From Pseudomonas frederiksbergensis (lineage in GTDB: Bacteria; Pseudomonadota; Gammaproteobacteria; Pseudomonadales; Pseudomonadaceae), in NCBI RefSeq assembly GCF_017114915.1, contig NZ_JAAUOE010000011.1:78058-142057 (forward strand): a DNA stretch of 64,000 nucleotides, given 5' to 3'. This document shows, one piece after another, positions 8,549 to 17,184 of the stretch (the stretch's first letter is position 1; each line of letters opens with the position of its first letter). A program made the translations under genes and the position numbers. The notes under the pieces were generated by a model that did not search any database, was not told the DNA's origin, and saw only the letters and a program-made list of their open reading frames with translations.

Positions 8549-9895
8549 ATGAGCCAACCCTGGAGCCCTGACAGCTGGCGCGCCCTGCCGATCCAGCAAC
8601 AACCTCAATACCCCGACGCGGCGCATTTGCTGCATGTCGAGCAAACCCTGGCGAGCTATCCGCCGCTGGTGTTTGCCGGTGAAGCCCGGGAGTTGCGCCG
8701 TCAGTTTGCCGAAGTCACCCAGGGTCGGGCGTTTCTGCTACAGGGCGGCGACTGCGCCGAAAGCTTCGCCGAATTTTCCGCCGCGAAAATTCGTGACACC
8801 TTTAAAGTGTTGCTGCAAATGGCGATCGTCATGACGTTCGCCGCCGGCTGCCCGGTGGTCAAAGTCGGACGCATGGCCGGCCAGTTCGCCAAACCCCGTT
8901 CGGCCAACGATGAAACCATCAATGGCGTGACACTACCGGCCTACCGTGGCGACATCGTCAACGGCATCGGTTTCGACGAAAAAAGCCGCGTGCCGGACCC
9001 GGATCGCCTGCTGCAGTCCTACCACCAGTCCACCGCGACCCTGAACCTGCTGCGCGCCTTTGCCCAGGGCGGTTTTGCCGACCTGCATCAGGTGCACAAA
9101 TGGAACCTGGACTTCATCGCCAACTCGGCGCTGGCCGAGAAATATAGCCACCTGGCCGATCGCATCGATGAAACCCTGGCCTTCATGCGCGCCTGCGGCA
9201 TGGACAGTTCGCCGCAACTGCGTGAAACCAGTTTCTTCACCGCCCACGAAGCGCTGCTACTGAACTACGAAGAAGCCTTCGTGCGTCGCGACAGCCTGAC
9301 CCACGACTACTACGACTGCTCGGCCCACATGCTGTGGATCGGCGACCGTACCCGTCAACTGGACGGCGCGCATGTCGAATTCCTGCGCGGGGTGCACAAC
9401 CCGATCGGCGTGAAGGTCGGCCCGAGCATGAACCCTGAAGACCTGATTCGCCTGATCGATGTGCTCAACCCGGACAACGACCCGGGTCGCCTGAACCTGA
9501 TTGCGCGGATGGGCGCGAACAAGGTCGGCGATCATCTGCCGCAACTGATCCGCGCGGTGCAGCGCGAAGGCAAGCAAGTGCTATGGAGCTCCGACCCGAT
9601 GCACGGCAACACCATCAAGGCCAGCAGCGGCTACAAGACCCGCGACTTCGCGCAGATCCTTGGCGAGGTGAAGCAGTTCTTCCAGGTTCACGAAGCCGAA
9701 GGCAGTTATGCCGGCGGCATCCACATCGAAATGACCGGGCAGAACGTCACCGAATGCATCGGCGGCGCGCGGCCGATTACCGAGGATGGTTTGTCGGATC
9801 GTTACCACACCCACTGCGACCCACGGATGAATGCCGATCAGTCGCTGGAACTGGCGTTTTTGATTGCCGAGACCCTGAAGCAAGTCCGCCGTTAA
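8549..9895 (+). CDS. Class II 3-deoxy-7-phosphoheptulonate (DAHP) synthase
   Basis: A 448-residue plant-type (class II) DAHP synthase, catalysing the first shikimate-pathway step from phosphoenolpyruvate and erythrose-4-phosphate. Signatures include [12 protein letters not shown] with the metal-binding Cys, [48 protein letters not shown] and [18 protein letters not shown]. Length matches the long class II enzymes. It is unrelated in sequence to the class I enzyme at 23893. No attenuator was recognised upstream; a REP palindrome follows. Confidence 0.95.
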   Translation: MSQPWSPDSWRALPIQQQPQYPDAAHLLHVEQTLASYPPLVFAGEARELRRQFAEVTQGRAFLLQGGDCAESFAEFSAAKIRDTFKVLLQMAIVMTFAAGCPVVKVGRMAGQFAKPRSANDETINGVTLPAYRGDIVNGIGFDEKSRVPDPDRLLQSYHQSTATLNLLRAFAQGGFADLHQVHKWNLDFIANSALAEKYSHLADRIDETLAFMRACGMDSSPQLRETSFFTAHEALLLNYEEAFVRRDSLTHDYYDCSAHMLWIGDRTRQLDGAHVEFLRGVHNPIGVKVGPSMNPEDLIRLIDVLNPDNDPGRLNLIARMGANKVGDHLPQLIRAVQREGKQVLWSSDPMHGNTIKASSGYKTRDFAQILGEVKQFFQVHEAEGSYAGGIHIEMTGQNVTECIGGARPITEDGLSDRYHTHCDPRMNADQSLELAFLIAETLKQVRR

Positions 9896-9907
9896 ATCGG
9901 ATTGGGC

Positions 9908-9960
9908 CCTTCGCGGGCAAGCCTCGCTCCAACAGTAGGAGCGAGGCTTGCCCGCGAAGG
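9908..9960. repeat. REP palindrome (GCGGGCAAGCCTCGCTCC family)
   Basis: CCTTCGCGGGCAAGCCTCGC...GCGAGGCTTGCCCGCGAAGG forms a near-perfect 53-bp palindrome. The same family appears as doublets at 37374-37467 and 51253-51343. Confidence 0.85.
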
Positions 9961-9967
9961 CGTCATT

Positions 9968-11197
9968 TCAAACAACACTGAATTGAGCCAACGCCACCCG
10001 CAACCGCGCCGCACTCGCCCGCGGGCAATTGAGCTGAACCCGCTCAAGCCCCAACCAGTCCGCCATCTGCCGCAGATTGACCGCCAAAGCCCACATCCCT
10101 TCATCATCGAGCCCCGGCTCTTCCTCATGCACGGCATGCACCGCCAATCGGCCCGACGCCCGTTCGGCTCGCAAGTCGACCCGCGCAGCAATCCGCTCAT
10201 TGTGCAAAAACGGCAATACGTAATAGCCGTAGACGCGCTTGTGCTGCGGCGTATAAATCTCCAGCCGATAACGGAAATCGAACAATCGCTCGGTACGGCT
10301 GCGTTCCCAGATCAGTGAATCGAACGGTGAAAGCAGCGCACTGGCTTGGACCTTGCGCGGCACTTTCGGCGGGCCCAGGCAATAGGCCGGTTGCCGCCAG
10401 CCTTCAATGTCACAGACCAGCAGGTCGCCGCCCTCGACCAGCTCCGCCAGACGCGGCCCACTGTCTGCCGGGCTCAAGCGAAAATAATCACGCAAGTCCT
10501 TTTCCGTACCGACGCCCAACGCCGTGGCGGCATGCAGCAACAACCCGCGCTGGGCTTGAGCCTCGCCGAGCAAAGGCTGCTGGAGAATCGCCGAAGGAAT
10601 CACCCGCTCCGGCAAATCATAAAGCCGTTCGAACCCGCGTCGGCCGGCTACAGTCACTTCACCGGCGGCAAACAACCATTCCAACGCATGCTTTTCGGTG
10701 CTCCAGTCCCACCACGGCCCTGCCCGTTCCTGACGGGTCGACAGGCTCCCCGCCCCCAGCGCACCGAGTGCCTGAACCGACGCCAGCACACGGCGAATAG
10801 TGGCCTGCTGTTCGCGACCGAAACGCGCCAGTTGCGGGTAGATATCTTCGCCACAAGTCGCACGCTGCATTCGCCAACGCATCAAGGGATACATCGACAA
10901 GGGCATTAACGACGCTTCGTGGCCCCAATACTCGAACAACGTGCGCCGACGGCCCTGACTCCAGGCAGCCTGATCGAGCAGGTCGGATGAGTAATTGCCC
11001 AGACGGGAAAACAAGGGAAGGTAGTGCGAACGCACCAACGCATTGACCGAATCGATCTGCAGAATACCCAGGCGCTCGATCAGCCGGTTGAGCTGAACCG
11101 GTTTGACCGCCGCCGGCGGCTGGCGCCCGTTGAACCCTTGGGCGGCCAGCGCCAGACGCCGAGCCTGTTTGAGAGAGAAGGATTGTGTGGCGGGCAT
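9968..11197 (-). CDS. Winged-helix DNA glycosylase of the AlkX/YcaQ family
   Basis: A 409-residue HTH_42 family protein. E. coli YcaQ (AlkX) unhooks interstrand crosslinks and alkylated bases. The catalytic-motif region LGILQIDSVN has the Q-x-D form reported for AlkX rather than the Q-x-Q of AlkZ. WSTEKHALEWLFAAGEVTVAGR and ERLYDLPERVIP are also typical. I use the ATG at 11197 because GGAG sits 6 nt before it; the frame is open to 11221. It ends within a few bases of a REP element. Confidence 0.83.
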   Translation of the reverse strand: MPATQSFSLKQARRLALAAQGFNGRQPPAAVKPVQLNRLIERLGILQIDSVNALVRSHYLPLFSRLGNYSSDLLDQAAWSQGRRRTLFEYWGHEASLMPLSMYPLMRWRMQRATCGEDIYPQLARFGREQQATIRRVLASVQALGALGAGSLSTRQERAGPWWDWSTEKHALEWLFAAGEVTVAGRRGFERLYDLPERVIPSAILQQPLLGEAQAQRGLLLHAATALGVGTEKDLRDYFRLSPADSGPRLAELVEGGDLLVCDIEGWRQPAYCLGPPKVPRKVQASALLSPFDSLIWERSRTERLFDFRYRLEIYTPQHKRVYGYYVLPFLHNERIAARVDLRAERASGRLAVHAVHEEEPGLDDEGMWALAVNLRQMADWLGLERVQLNCPRASAARLRVALAQFSVV

Positions 11198-11261
11198 GAG
11201 CATCTCCTTGTCTGCTCGCAACCTACCTCACCCGTAAGCGGTTTGTGTAGCGATGGCCTCA

Positions 11262-11477
11262 TCATTTATGCATCGGATCATCCCAGAACGGCCTTACCGT
11301 CTCATGTTCCACATCTGCACGGCTCACGCCGATGTCCTTCAGTGCTTCATCGCTCAGGCTCGCCAGCATTTCACGTTCACGGTGAAGTTCGTACCAGCGA
11401 CTAAACTTGTGCAGCAAATCGGATACCACGTGGATTGAGAATTTTTCTTGCGTTGCATGCTCGTTGTGACCTTTCAT
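11262..11477 (-). CDS. DUF1127 small protein
   Basis: A 71-residue protein with the C-terminal DUF1127 signature: RWYELHREREMLASLSDEALKDIGVSRADVEHE. Proteins with this arginine-rich domain are small regulators, in alphaproteobacteria linked to phosphate and stress RNA metabolism; the role in Pseudomonas is not settled. A GGAGGG ribosome site precedes the ATG. It diverges from the LysR gene at 11574, which may control it. Confidence 0.82.
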   Translation of the reverse strand: MKGHNEHATQEKFSIHVVSDLLHKFSRWYELHREREMLASLSDEALKDIGVSRADVEHETVRPFWDDPMHK

Positions 11478-11573
11478 CGTGTTGCCCTCCTTTTGGGATG
11501 GATCCAGTCTCGCCTCAGCGATAAGATCAATCCAACGAATGTTTCTGATGGCATGCATCTCGGAGATTGATGA

Positions 11574-12428
11574 ATGTCCGCCTACCCCAGTATCGACACC
11601 GATGTACTGCGCACCTTCGTCGCAATCGCCGATCAGGGCGGCTTTACCCGCGCCGGGGAAATGGTCAACCGCACCCAATCGGCGGTGAGCATGCAGATGA
11701 AACGCCTGGAAGAGGACGTGTTGCAGCGCCAGCTGTTCGAACGCGACGGGCGCCAGGTCAAGCTGACCGCCGAAGGCCAGGTATTGCTGGGCTATGCGCG
11801 GCGCATCCTCAAACTGCACAGCGAAGTCTTCAATACCCTGCGCGAGCCGCACATGGTCGGCACGGTACGCATCGGCACGCCCGACGATTACGTCATGCGC
11901 TTTCTGCCGGGCATCCTGTCGCGCTTCGCGCAGTTCTACCCGCTGATCCAGATCGAGGTTCATTGCGAATCGAGCCGGAAATTGTTGCAGCGCCAGGACC
12001 TGGACCTGTCCATCGTCACCCGCGAGCCGGGTAACGAGATCGGCCAGTTGTTGCGCAAGGAGCGTTTTGTCTGGGCCGAAGCCCAATGCTTCAACGCCCA
12101 CGAACAGACGCCGCTGCCGCTGGCGATGTTCAACAGCGATTGTTTCTGCCGCGTCTGGGCGTGCAATGCCCTGGACGCCATGGGCCGCGATTACCGCATC
12201 GCCTACAACAGCTCCAGCCTGTCGGCGTTGATGGCCGTGGTCAGCGCGGGGCTGGCGATCACCGCGCAACTGGAAAGCCTGATCACCCCGGACATGCGCA
12301 TCCTCGGCGCCGACCAGGACCTTCCCCTGTTGCCGGAAGGCAACATCATGCTGATCCGCAACTTGAACAACCCTTCGCCGATCACCGAATGCCTGGCCGA
12401 ACACATCATCGAAGGCTTCAAACTTTAA
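11574..12428 (+). CDS. LysR-family transcriptional regulator (LrhA/HexA-like)
   Basis: A 284-residue LTTR. The N-terminal helix-turn-helix is visible in FVAIADQGGFTRAGEMVNRTQSAVSMQMKRLEE, followed by a cofactor domain beginning VGTVRIGTPDDY. Overall it looks like the LrhA/PecT/HexA branch; that placement is a judgement by eye. It is divergent from the DUF1127 gene with a 96-bp gap, the classic LTTR-target layout. Its 3' end overlaps the convergent TSUP gene by 11 bp. Confidence 0.85.
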   Translation: MSAYPSIDTDVLRTFVAIADQGGFTRAGEMVNRTQSAVSMQMKRLEEDVLQRQLFERDGRQVKLTAEGQVLLGYARRILKLHSEVFNTLREPHMVGTVRIGTPDDYVMRFLPGILSRFAQFYPLIQIEVHCESSRKLLQRQDLDLSIVTREPGNEIGQLLRKERFVWAEAQCFNAHEQTPLPLAMFNSDCFCRVWACNALDAMGRDYRIAYNSSSLSALMAVVSAGLAITAQLESLITPDMRILGADQDLPLLPEGNIMLIRNLNNPSPITECLAEHIIEGFKL

Positions 12429-13167
12429 AAGCGAGCATCACCGCACAGAACACCAGAAAACCACAGAACAGCCCGCGCAACAGTCGCTCCGGCAGTGCGT
12501 GGGCGATTCTTACGCCCCAACTGATGCTCATCAAGCCACCGACCGCCAACGGTATACCGATCGCCCAATGCACTTGATGATGCACCGCGTACGTCGCCAA
12601 CGTAACGCCCGTGCTCGGTAACGCCAGCGCCAGCGACAAGCCCTGGGCAACCACTTGGCTGGTGCCGAACAGACTGGTCAACACTGGTGTGGCCACCACC
12701 GCCCCACCCACGCCAAACAGCCCACCCATGGTCCCGGAGGCAGCACCGAGTACGCCCAGCCATGGCCATGCATAGTGCATCTGCGAAGACGCCGGCGCGG
12801 TGGCGGTGAACATTCGCATCAGATTGTAGGCCGACAGGGCGACCAGAAAGGCGACGAAACCCACGCGCATGGTTTGCGCATCAATGCCCACCGCCCAGAT
12901 AGAACCAATCCAGGCAAAGCAGAACCCCATCGAAGCCAGTGGCAACGCATGACGCAATTCGATGCGATTGCGCTGGTGATAGCGCCATAGCGCCAGCATC
13001 ACGTTCGGCACCACCATCACCAGTGCGGTGCCTTGGGCGACCTGCTGATCGAGACCGCACCACACGCCCAACAGCGGAATCGCGACCAACCCGCCACCAA
13101 TGCCGAAGAGCCCGCCAAGGGTGCCCAAGGCAGCGCCAAAAACCAGATACATCACGAACTCAATCAC
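12418..13167 (-). CDS. TSUP (TauE/SafE) family membrane permease
   Basis: A 249-residue membrane protein with about seven to eight helices and the paired family motifs TLGGLFGIGGGLVAIPLL and TMGGLFGVGGAVVATPVL. TSUP members export sulfite or other organosulfur anions; the substrate is unknown here. I choose the GTG start at 13167, preceded by AAGGA at 9 nt; an ATG at 13197 is the alternative. The gene diverges from the LysR gene at 13278, which may regulate it. Confidence 0.85.
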   Translation of the reverse strand: MIEFVMYLVFGAALGTLGGLFGIGGGLVAIPLLGVWCGLDQQVAQGTALVMVVPNVMLALWRYHQRNRIELRHALPLASMGFCFAWIGSIWAVGIDAQTMRVGFVAFLVALSAYNLMRMFTATAPASSQMHYAWPWLGVLGAASGTMGGLFGVGGAVVATPVLTSLFGTSQVVAQGLSLALALPSTGVTLATYAVHHQVHWAIGIPLAVGGLMSISWGVRIAHALPERLLRGLFCGFLVFCAVMLAFKV

Positions 13168-13277
13168 AGGCAATTTTCCTTTTGTCAGGCCGTTCATCCT
13201 ACGCAGTCGGCTCTGGCGGGGAAACGCACAGCAACGCACAATGGCTGTGCCAAATTCGCACAAGCGTTGACGAAACC

Positions 13278-14234
13278 ATGAACCCCAATCAATTGACCGA
13301 ACAACTCGGGCTGTTTCTGGATGTGCTGGAAACCGGTAGTTTTTCCGCCGCGTCCCGCCGCCATCCCCTGACGCCATCGGCGGTGGCACGACGCATCGAC
13401 AGCCTGGAAAGCGCCGTCGGCAGCCAGTTGTTCATTCGCAGCACCCATGCGGTGCGTGCCACCCCGGCCGGTCTGGCCTTTGCCGAGCGTGCACGGCGGA
13501 TCGTCGCCGAACTGCGCCTGGCCCGGGCGGAAGCGGTGTCCCTGAGCAATGCGCCGGAAGGCTTGATTCGGGTCGATGCGCCGGCAGCGTTCGGACGGCG
13601 TCACCTGGCGCCGGTGATTGCCGATTTCCTGATGCTTTACCCGGGCCTTGACGTGCAACTGCATCTGATCGACAGCTTTGTCGACATGCAGGGCTCAAAT
13701 CTGGGCAAGGTCGATCTGGTGTTGCGTGCCGGGCAGATGGCCGACACCCGGCTGGTGGCCACACCGCTGGCGAGCATGGTGCGCATCGCCTGCGCCAGCC
13801 CCGATTATTTGCAACGCCGTGGCGTGCCGACCGATCCAGCACAGTTAATCGAACACGACGGTCTGGACTGGGAGGGCCTGGCTCCACCGTTCGCCTGGCG
13901 CTTTGAGCGGGATGGGCAGATGCACTTGCACCGTCCGGCGCGAATCCGCATGAGCGCCAACAACGCCGAGGCGCTGGTCTGCGGCGCACTGACCGGGTTG
14001 GGCGTCGCACATCTGCCGACCTGGCTGGCCAGCGAATATTTATTACGCGGCGAACTGCTGCCGCTGTTCTGCGAAAACGGTCTGCCAAAACCGGAAAGCA
14101 CCGGTATTTATGCGTTACGCCTGGAGCAGCAGCCCAGTTCGCGCAGCCGCTTGTTGCTGGAATACCTGAAAGCCCGTTTCAGCCCCATCCCGCCGTGGGA
14201 TCTGGCGCTGCAAACTAATCTGGACCGCCACTAG
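13278..14234 (+). CDS. LysR-family transcriptional regulator
   Basis: A 318-residue LTTR of the AaeR/CrgA-like branch. The HTH is in FLDVLETGSFSAASRRHPLTPSAVARRIDSLE, with the substrate domain from GLIRVDAPAAFGRRHLAPVI. The start MNPNQLTEQ at 13278 is chosen over a long upstream extension that would overlap the divergent TSUP gene. Adjacent, opposite orientation suggests it controls the TSUP permease. Confidence 0.85.
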   Translation: MNPNQLTEQLGLFLDVLETGSFSAASRRHPLTPSAVARRIDSLESAVGSQLFIRSTHAVRATPAGLAFAERARRIVAELRLARAEAVSLSNAPEGLIRVDAPAAFGRRHLAPVIADFLMLYPGLDVQLHLIDSFVDMQGSNLGKVDLVLRAGQMADTRLVATPLASMVRIACASPDYLQRRGVPTDPAQLIEHDGLDWEGLAPPFAWRFERDGQMHLHRPARIRMSANNAEALVCGALTGLGVAHLPTWLASEYLLRGELLPLFCENGLPKPESTGIYALRLEQQPSSRSRLLLEYLKARFSPIPPWDLALQTNLDRH

Positions 14235-14303
14235 TCGAGAATTATCTGGCGCATTAAAGATTCGCCCGCTAGATTCATGATGATCACTGATCAAGGCTTT
14301 GAA

Positions 14304-14765
14304 ATGAACACCGAGCGCAACACTCCGGACAACTGCGATGACCTGCTGCTGGACAATCAGGTCTGCTTCGCCCTGCATTCCACCTCACTGATGATGACCA
14401 AGGTCTACAAGCCGCTGCTGCAAGCGCTGGGCCTGACGTATCCGCAGTACCTGGCGATGATGGTGTTATGGGAAAAGGATGGGTTGACCGTCGGCGAAAT
14501 CAGCACCCGATTGCTGACCGATCCCGGCTCCCTGACCCCGCTACTCAAACGCCTGGAAGCCGAAGGCCTGCTGAGCCGCACCCGCAGCCGTGAAGACGAA
14601 CGGGTGGTGATTGTCGAACTCACCGAGCAAGGCTTTGCGCTGCGAGACAAGGCGCGCGGTATTCCGCAGTGCATCCTCGGCGCCAGTGGACAGACGCTGG
14701 AACAGTTGAAGAAGCTGCAAGCGGATCTCCAGAAACTGCGCAGCCACCTGCAAGATAGCCTTTAG
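14304..14765 (+). CDS. ohrR: Organic-hydroperoxide-sensing MarR-family repressor OhrR
   Basis: A 153-residue MarR protein. The peroxide-sensing cysteine is C21 in LLLDNQVCFALHSTS, the position of the reactive Cys of Xanthomonas OhrR; the partner Tyr residues and wing (RTRSREDERVVIVELTE) are present. I start at MNTERNTPDN because this fits family length; an ATG at 14277 is in frame. It normally represses ohr, which follows in the same direction, until organic peroxide oxidises C21. A GCGCATTAA motif at 14249-14257 resembles the ohr operator half-site. Confidence 0.9.
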   Translation: MNTERNTPDNCDDLLLDNQVCFALHSTSLMMTKVYKPLLQALGLTYPQYLAMMVLWEKDGLTVGEISTRLLTDPGSLTPLLKRLEAEGLLSRTRSREDERVVIVELTEQGFALRDKARGIPQCILGASGQTLEQLKKLQADLQKLRSHLQDSL

Positions 14766-14778
14766 ACCGCGTTATCGT

Positions 14779-14806
14779 TCTTCGCGGACACGACTTGCCC
14801 GCGAAG
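14779..14806. repeat. Degenerate REP half-element after ohrR
   Basis: TTCGCGG-11 nt-CCGCGAA with an internal CTTGCCCGCGAAGG matches the right part of the GCGGGCAAGC REP family. The left half is diverged. Confidence 0.5.
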
Positions 14807-14933
14807 GCGCCCTCCCCGTCGAAAAAAAAATTCTCTTCGTAAAAATCCCGCACGAAAGCCTCTATCTCACGCATCTCCCACCTAATCAAATCTTTGGGCC
14901 AGGGCCTGGAACAAACTTTTTTTAAAATTTACC

Positions 14934-14962
14934 TTGCGCACTAAATATTAGCGAGCTACATT
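14934..14962 (+). promoter_or_regulatory. ohr promoter with an inverted-repeat operator in its spacer
   Basis: A -35 TTGCGC (14934-14939) and -10 TACATT (14957-14962) are 17 bp apart. Between and overlapping them is the inverted repeat GCGCACTAA-ATA-TTAGCGAGC (14936-14956). The left half resembles a motif upstream of ohrR. OhrR bound here would block polymerase directly. More TTAGCGC copies follow at 14978 and 14991. Confidence 0.6.
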
Positions 14963-15028
14963 CACCTCGAACTTACTTAGCGCGCAAACATTTAGCGCAA
15001 ATAATCAAACCAAAACGAGGCTCACACC

Positions 15029-15448
15029 ATGCAAACTCTCTACACCGCAATCGCAACCTCCACCGGCGGCCGTGACGGTCGTGCGATCTCCAGCGACAAC
15101 GTCCTCGACGTCAAACTCGCTACTCCGAAAGAACTCGGTGGTGCCGGCGGCGCGGCCACCAACCCTGAACAACTGTTCGCTGCCGGCTACTCCGCCTGCT
15201 TCATCGGTGCGCTGAAATTCGTCGCCAGCCAGACCAAACGCAAAATCCCGGACGACGCGTCGATCACCGCCCATGTCGGCATCGGCCAGATCCCTGGCGG
15301 TTTCGGTCTGGACATCGACCTGCACATCAGCCTGCCGGGCCTTGAACACGCCGATGCCCAAAGCCTGGTCGACGCCGCCCACCAGGTCTGCCCGTACTCC
15401 AACGCCACCCGTGGCAATGTCGATGTGCGCCTGCACGTTACCGTCTAA
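15029..15448 (+). CDS. ohr: Organic hydroperoxide resistance thiol peroxidase Ohr
   Basis: A 139-residue OsmC/Ohr-family peroxidase that reduces organic and lipid hydroperoxides using lipoylated partners. Both active-site cysteines are present, C57 in GYSACFIGAL and C121 in HQVCPYSNAT, as is the catalytic Arg/Glu context near the N-terminus (GGRDGRAISSDN). Length is exactly typical. It lies 263 bp after ohrR with its own promoter. Confidence 0.97.
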   Translation: MQTLYTAIATSTGGRDGRAISSDNVLDVKLATPKELGGAGGAATNPEQLFAAGYSACFIGALKFVASQTKRKIPDDASITAHVGIGQIPGGFGLDIDLHISLPGLEHADAQSLVDAAHQVCPYSNATRGNVDVRLHVTV

Positions 15449-15481
15449 CCGCTGACTTCAAGGCCGAACAGGAAAATGAAC

Positions 15482-16495
15482 ATGAACACTTTCAGCAAAG
15501 TCTTGACCGGTACCCTTCTCGCCCTGTCCATCAACAGCGCGTTCGCAGGCAATGGGGTTGAGCACAACACCCAGGCGTTCCTCGACGTGCTGAATGCCGG
15601 CACCGGCAAACCGATCGAACAGCTCCCCCCTGCCGACGCCCGTGCGGTGTTGGTGGGTGCGCAGGCCGGGGTGAAGCTGACGCTGCCCAAAGCCGATGTC
15701 AGCGAGAAGACCATTCAGGTCGACGGCCAACCGATCAGCCTGACCATCGTTCGGCCGGCCGGGGTCAAAGGCGAGCTGCCGGTGTTCATGTTCTTCCACG
15801 GTGGTGGCTGGGTGCTGGGGGACTTCCCGACCCACGAACGGCTGGTTCGGGACTTGGTAACGGGGTCCGGTGCGGCGGCGGTGTTCGTCAATTACACCCC
15901 TTCGCCCGAGGCGCATTACCCGGTGGCGATCAACCAGGCCTACGCCGCGACGAAGTGGGTGGCCGAGCACGGTAAAGAGATCAACGTCGACGGCAAACGC
16001 CTGGCCGTGGCCGGCAACAGCGTCGGTGGCAATATGGCGGCCGTGGTTGCGCTGATGGCCAAAGACAAGGGTACGCCGGCGATCAGGTTCCAGGTATTGC
16101 TGTGGCCGGTGACTGACGCCAGCTTCGAAACGGTGTCCTACAACCAGTTTGCCGAGGGGCACTTCCTCACCAAAAACATGATGAAGTGGTTCTGGGACAA
16201 CTACACCACCGACGCCGGGCAACGGAACGAGATCTACGCCTCACCGCTGCGGGCAACCACCGCGCAACTCAAGGGATTGCCACCCGCCCTGGTGCAGACG
16301 GCCAGCGCCGATGTACTGCGCGATGAAGGTGAAGCCTACGCCCGCAAACTCGACGAGGCCGGTGTGCCGGTCACGGCGGTGCGCTACAACGGCATGATCC
16401 ACGACTACGGTTTGCTCAACGTCGTGAGCCAGGTGCCCGCGGTGCGTTCGGCGATGCTGCAGGCGTCCGAAGAGCTGAAGCAACACCTGAAATAA
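15482..16495 (+). CDS. Exported alpha/beta-hydrolase (HSL-type esterase/lipase)
   Basis: A 337-residue hydrolase with a Sec signal peptide ending near SINSAFA. The hormone-sensitive-lipase oxyanion motif HGGGW and nucleophile elbow GNSVGG (catalytic Ser) are seen, with Asp in ASADVLRDEG and His in MIHDYG. It likely hydrolyses short acyl esters in the periplasm; substrate unknown. The ATG at 15482 fits the AGGA site better than the one at 15476. It begins 33 bp after ohr, so it may be co-transcribed and co-induced by peroxide. Confidence 0.86.
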   Translation: MNTFSKVLTGTLLALSINSAFAGNGVEHNTQAFLDVLNAGTGKPIEQLPPADARAVLVGAQAGVKLTLPKADVSEKTIQVDGQPISLTIVRPAGVKGELPVFMFFHGGGWVLGDFPTHERLVRDLVTGSGAAAVFVNYTPSPEAHYPVAINQAYAATKWVAEHGKEINVDGKRLAVAGNSVGGNMAAVVALMAKDKGTPAIRFQVLLWPVTDASFETVSYNQFAEGHFLTKNMMKWFWDNYTTDAGQRNEIYASPLRATTAQLKGLPPALVQTASADVLRDEGEAYARKLDEAGVPVTAVRYNGMIHDYGLLNVVSQVPAVRSAMLQASEELKQHLK

Positions 16496-16518
16496 AAGCA
16501 AAAAGATCTTTCGGAAAT

Positions 16519-16551
16519 GAAAAAGCCCGACTCAATGGTCGGGCTCTTTCA
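16519..16551. terminator. Terminator between the esterase gene and efp
   Basis: AAAAAGCCCGA-CTCAATGG-TCGGGCTCTTTC, stem of 7 bp or more with A-rich and T-rich flanks, serving two convergent genes. Confidence 0.8.
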
Positions 16552-16566
16552 TTCCTCAAGCGGTGC

Positions 16567-17136
16567 TTATTTAGCACGGCCTTTGTAGGAACCGCCTTCG
16601 CGGGTATCGATCTCGATCATGTCGCCGATTTCGATGAAGTCAGCTACCGACAGTTCGGTACCGTTCTTCAGTTTGGCAGGCTTCATCACCTTGCCGGAAG
16701 TGTCACCGCGAGCGGAACCTTCGGTGTAGTCAACCTGACGCACGATGGTGGTCGGCAGTTCTACGGAAACCAGACGCTCTTCGAAGAACACGGCTTCGCA
16801 AACATCGGTCATGCCTTCTTCAACGAAAGGCAGAACGGCTTCGATGTCTTCAGCGTTCAGCTCGTACATGGTGTAGTCAGTGGTGTCCATGAACGTGTAG
16901 GAGTCGCCGCTGATGAAGGACAGGGTCGCTTCTTTGCGGTCCAGGATCACGTCATCCAGCTTGTCGTCCGCACCGTAAACAGTTTCGGTCTTGTAGCCGG
17001 TCAGCAGGTTCTTCAGCTTGGTCTTCATGATCGCGCTGTTACGACCGGACTTGGTGAATTCAGCTTTCTGAACCAGCCAAGGATCGTTGTCGATACGGAT
17101 CACCATACCGGGTTTCAGTTCTTTACCAGTTTTCAT
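16567..17136 (-). CDS. efp: Translation elongation factor P
   Basis: A 189-residue EF-P that relieves ribosome stalling at polyproline. The modified position is arginine (R32 in [10 protein letters not shown]), not lysine, which places it in the EarP-type arginine-rhamnosylated group. All three beta-barrel domains are complete, ending [16 protein letters not shown]. It lies immediately downstream of its modifying enzyme earP in the same orientation, 48 bp away. Confidence 0.98.
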   Translation of the reverse strand: MKTGKELKPGMVIRIDNDPWLVQKAEFTKSGRNSAIMKTKLKNLLTGYKTETVYGADDKLDDVILDRKEATLSFISGDSYTFMDTTDYTMYELNAEDIEAVLPFVEEGMTDVCEAVFFEERLVSVELPTTIVRQVDYTEGSARGDTSGKVMKPAKLKNGTELSVADFIEIGDMIEIDTREGGSYKGRAK

Positions 17137-17184
17137 TACGAATATCCGAATTTGGATGGGATTTACAAAAATCTAGGCCGCGTA

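Noticed and set aside
11198..11221. Earlier start codons for the YcaQ-like gene
   Set aside because: The ATG at 11197 has the well-placed GGAG; upstream codons overlap that site.
14620..14889. 89-codon minus-strand frame beyond ohrR
   Set aside because: It is antisense to ohrR and includes REP sequence.
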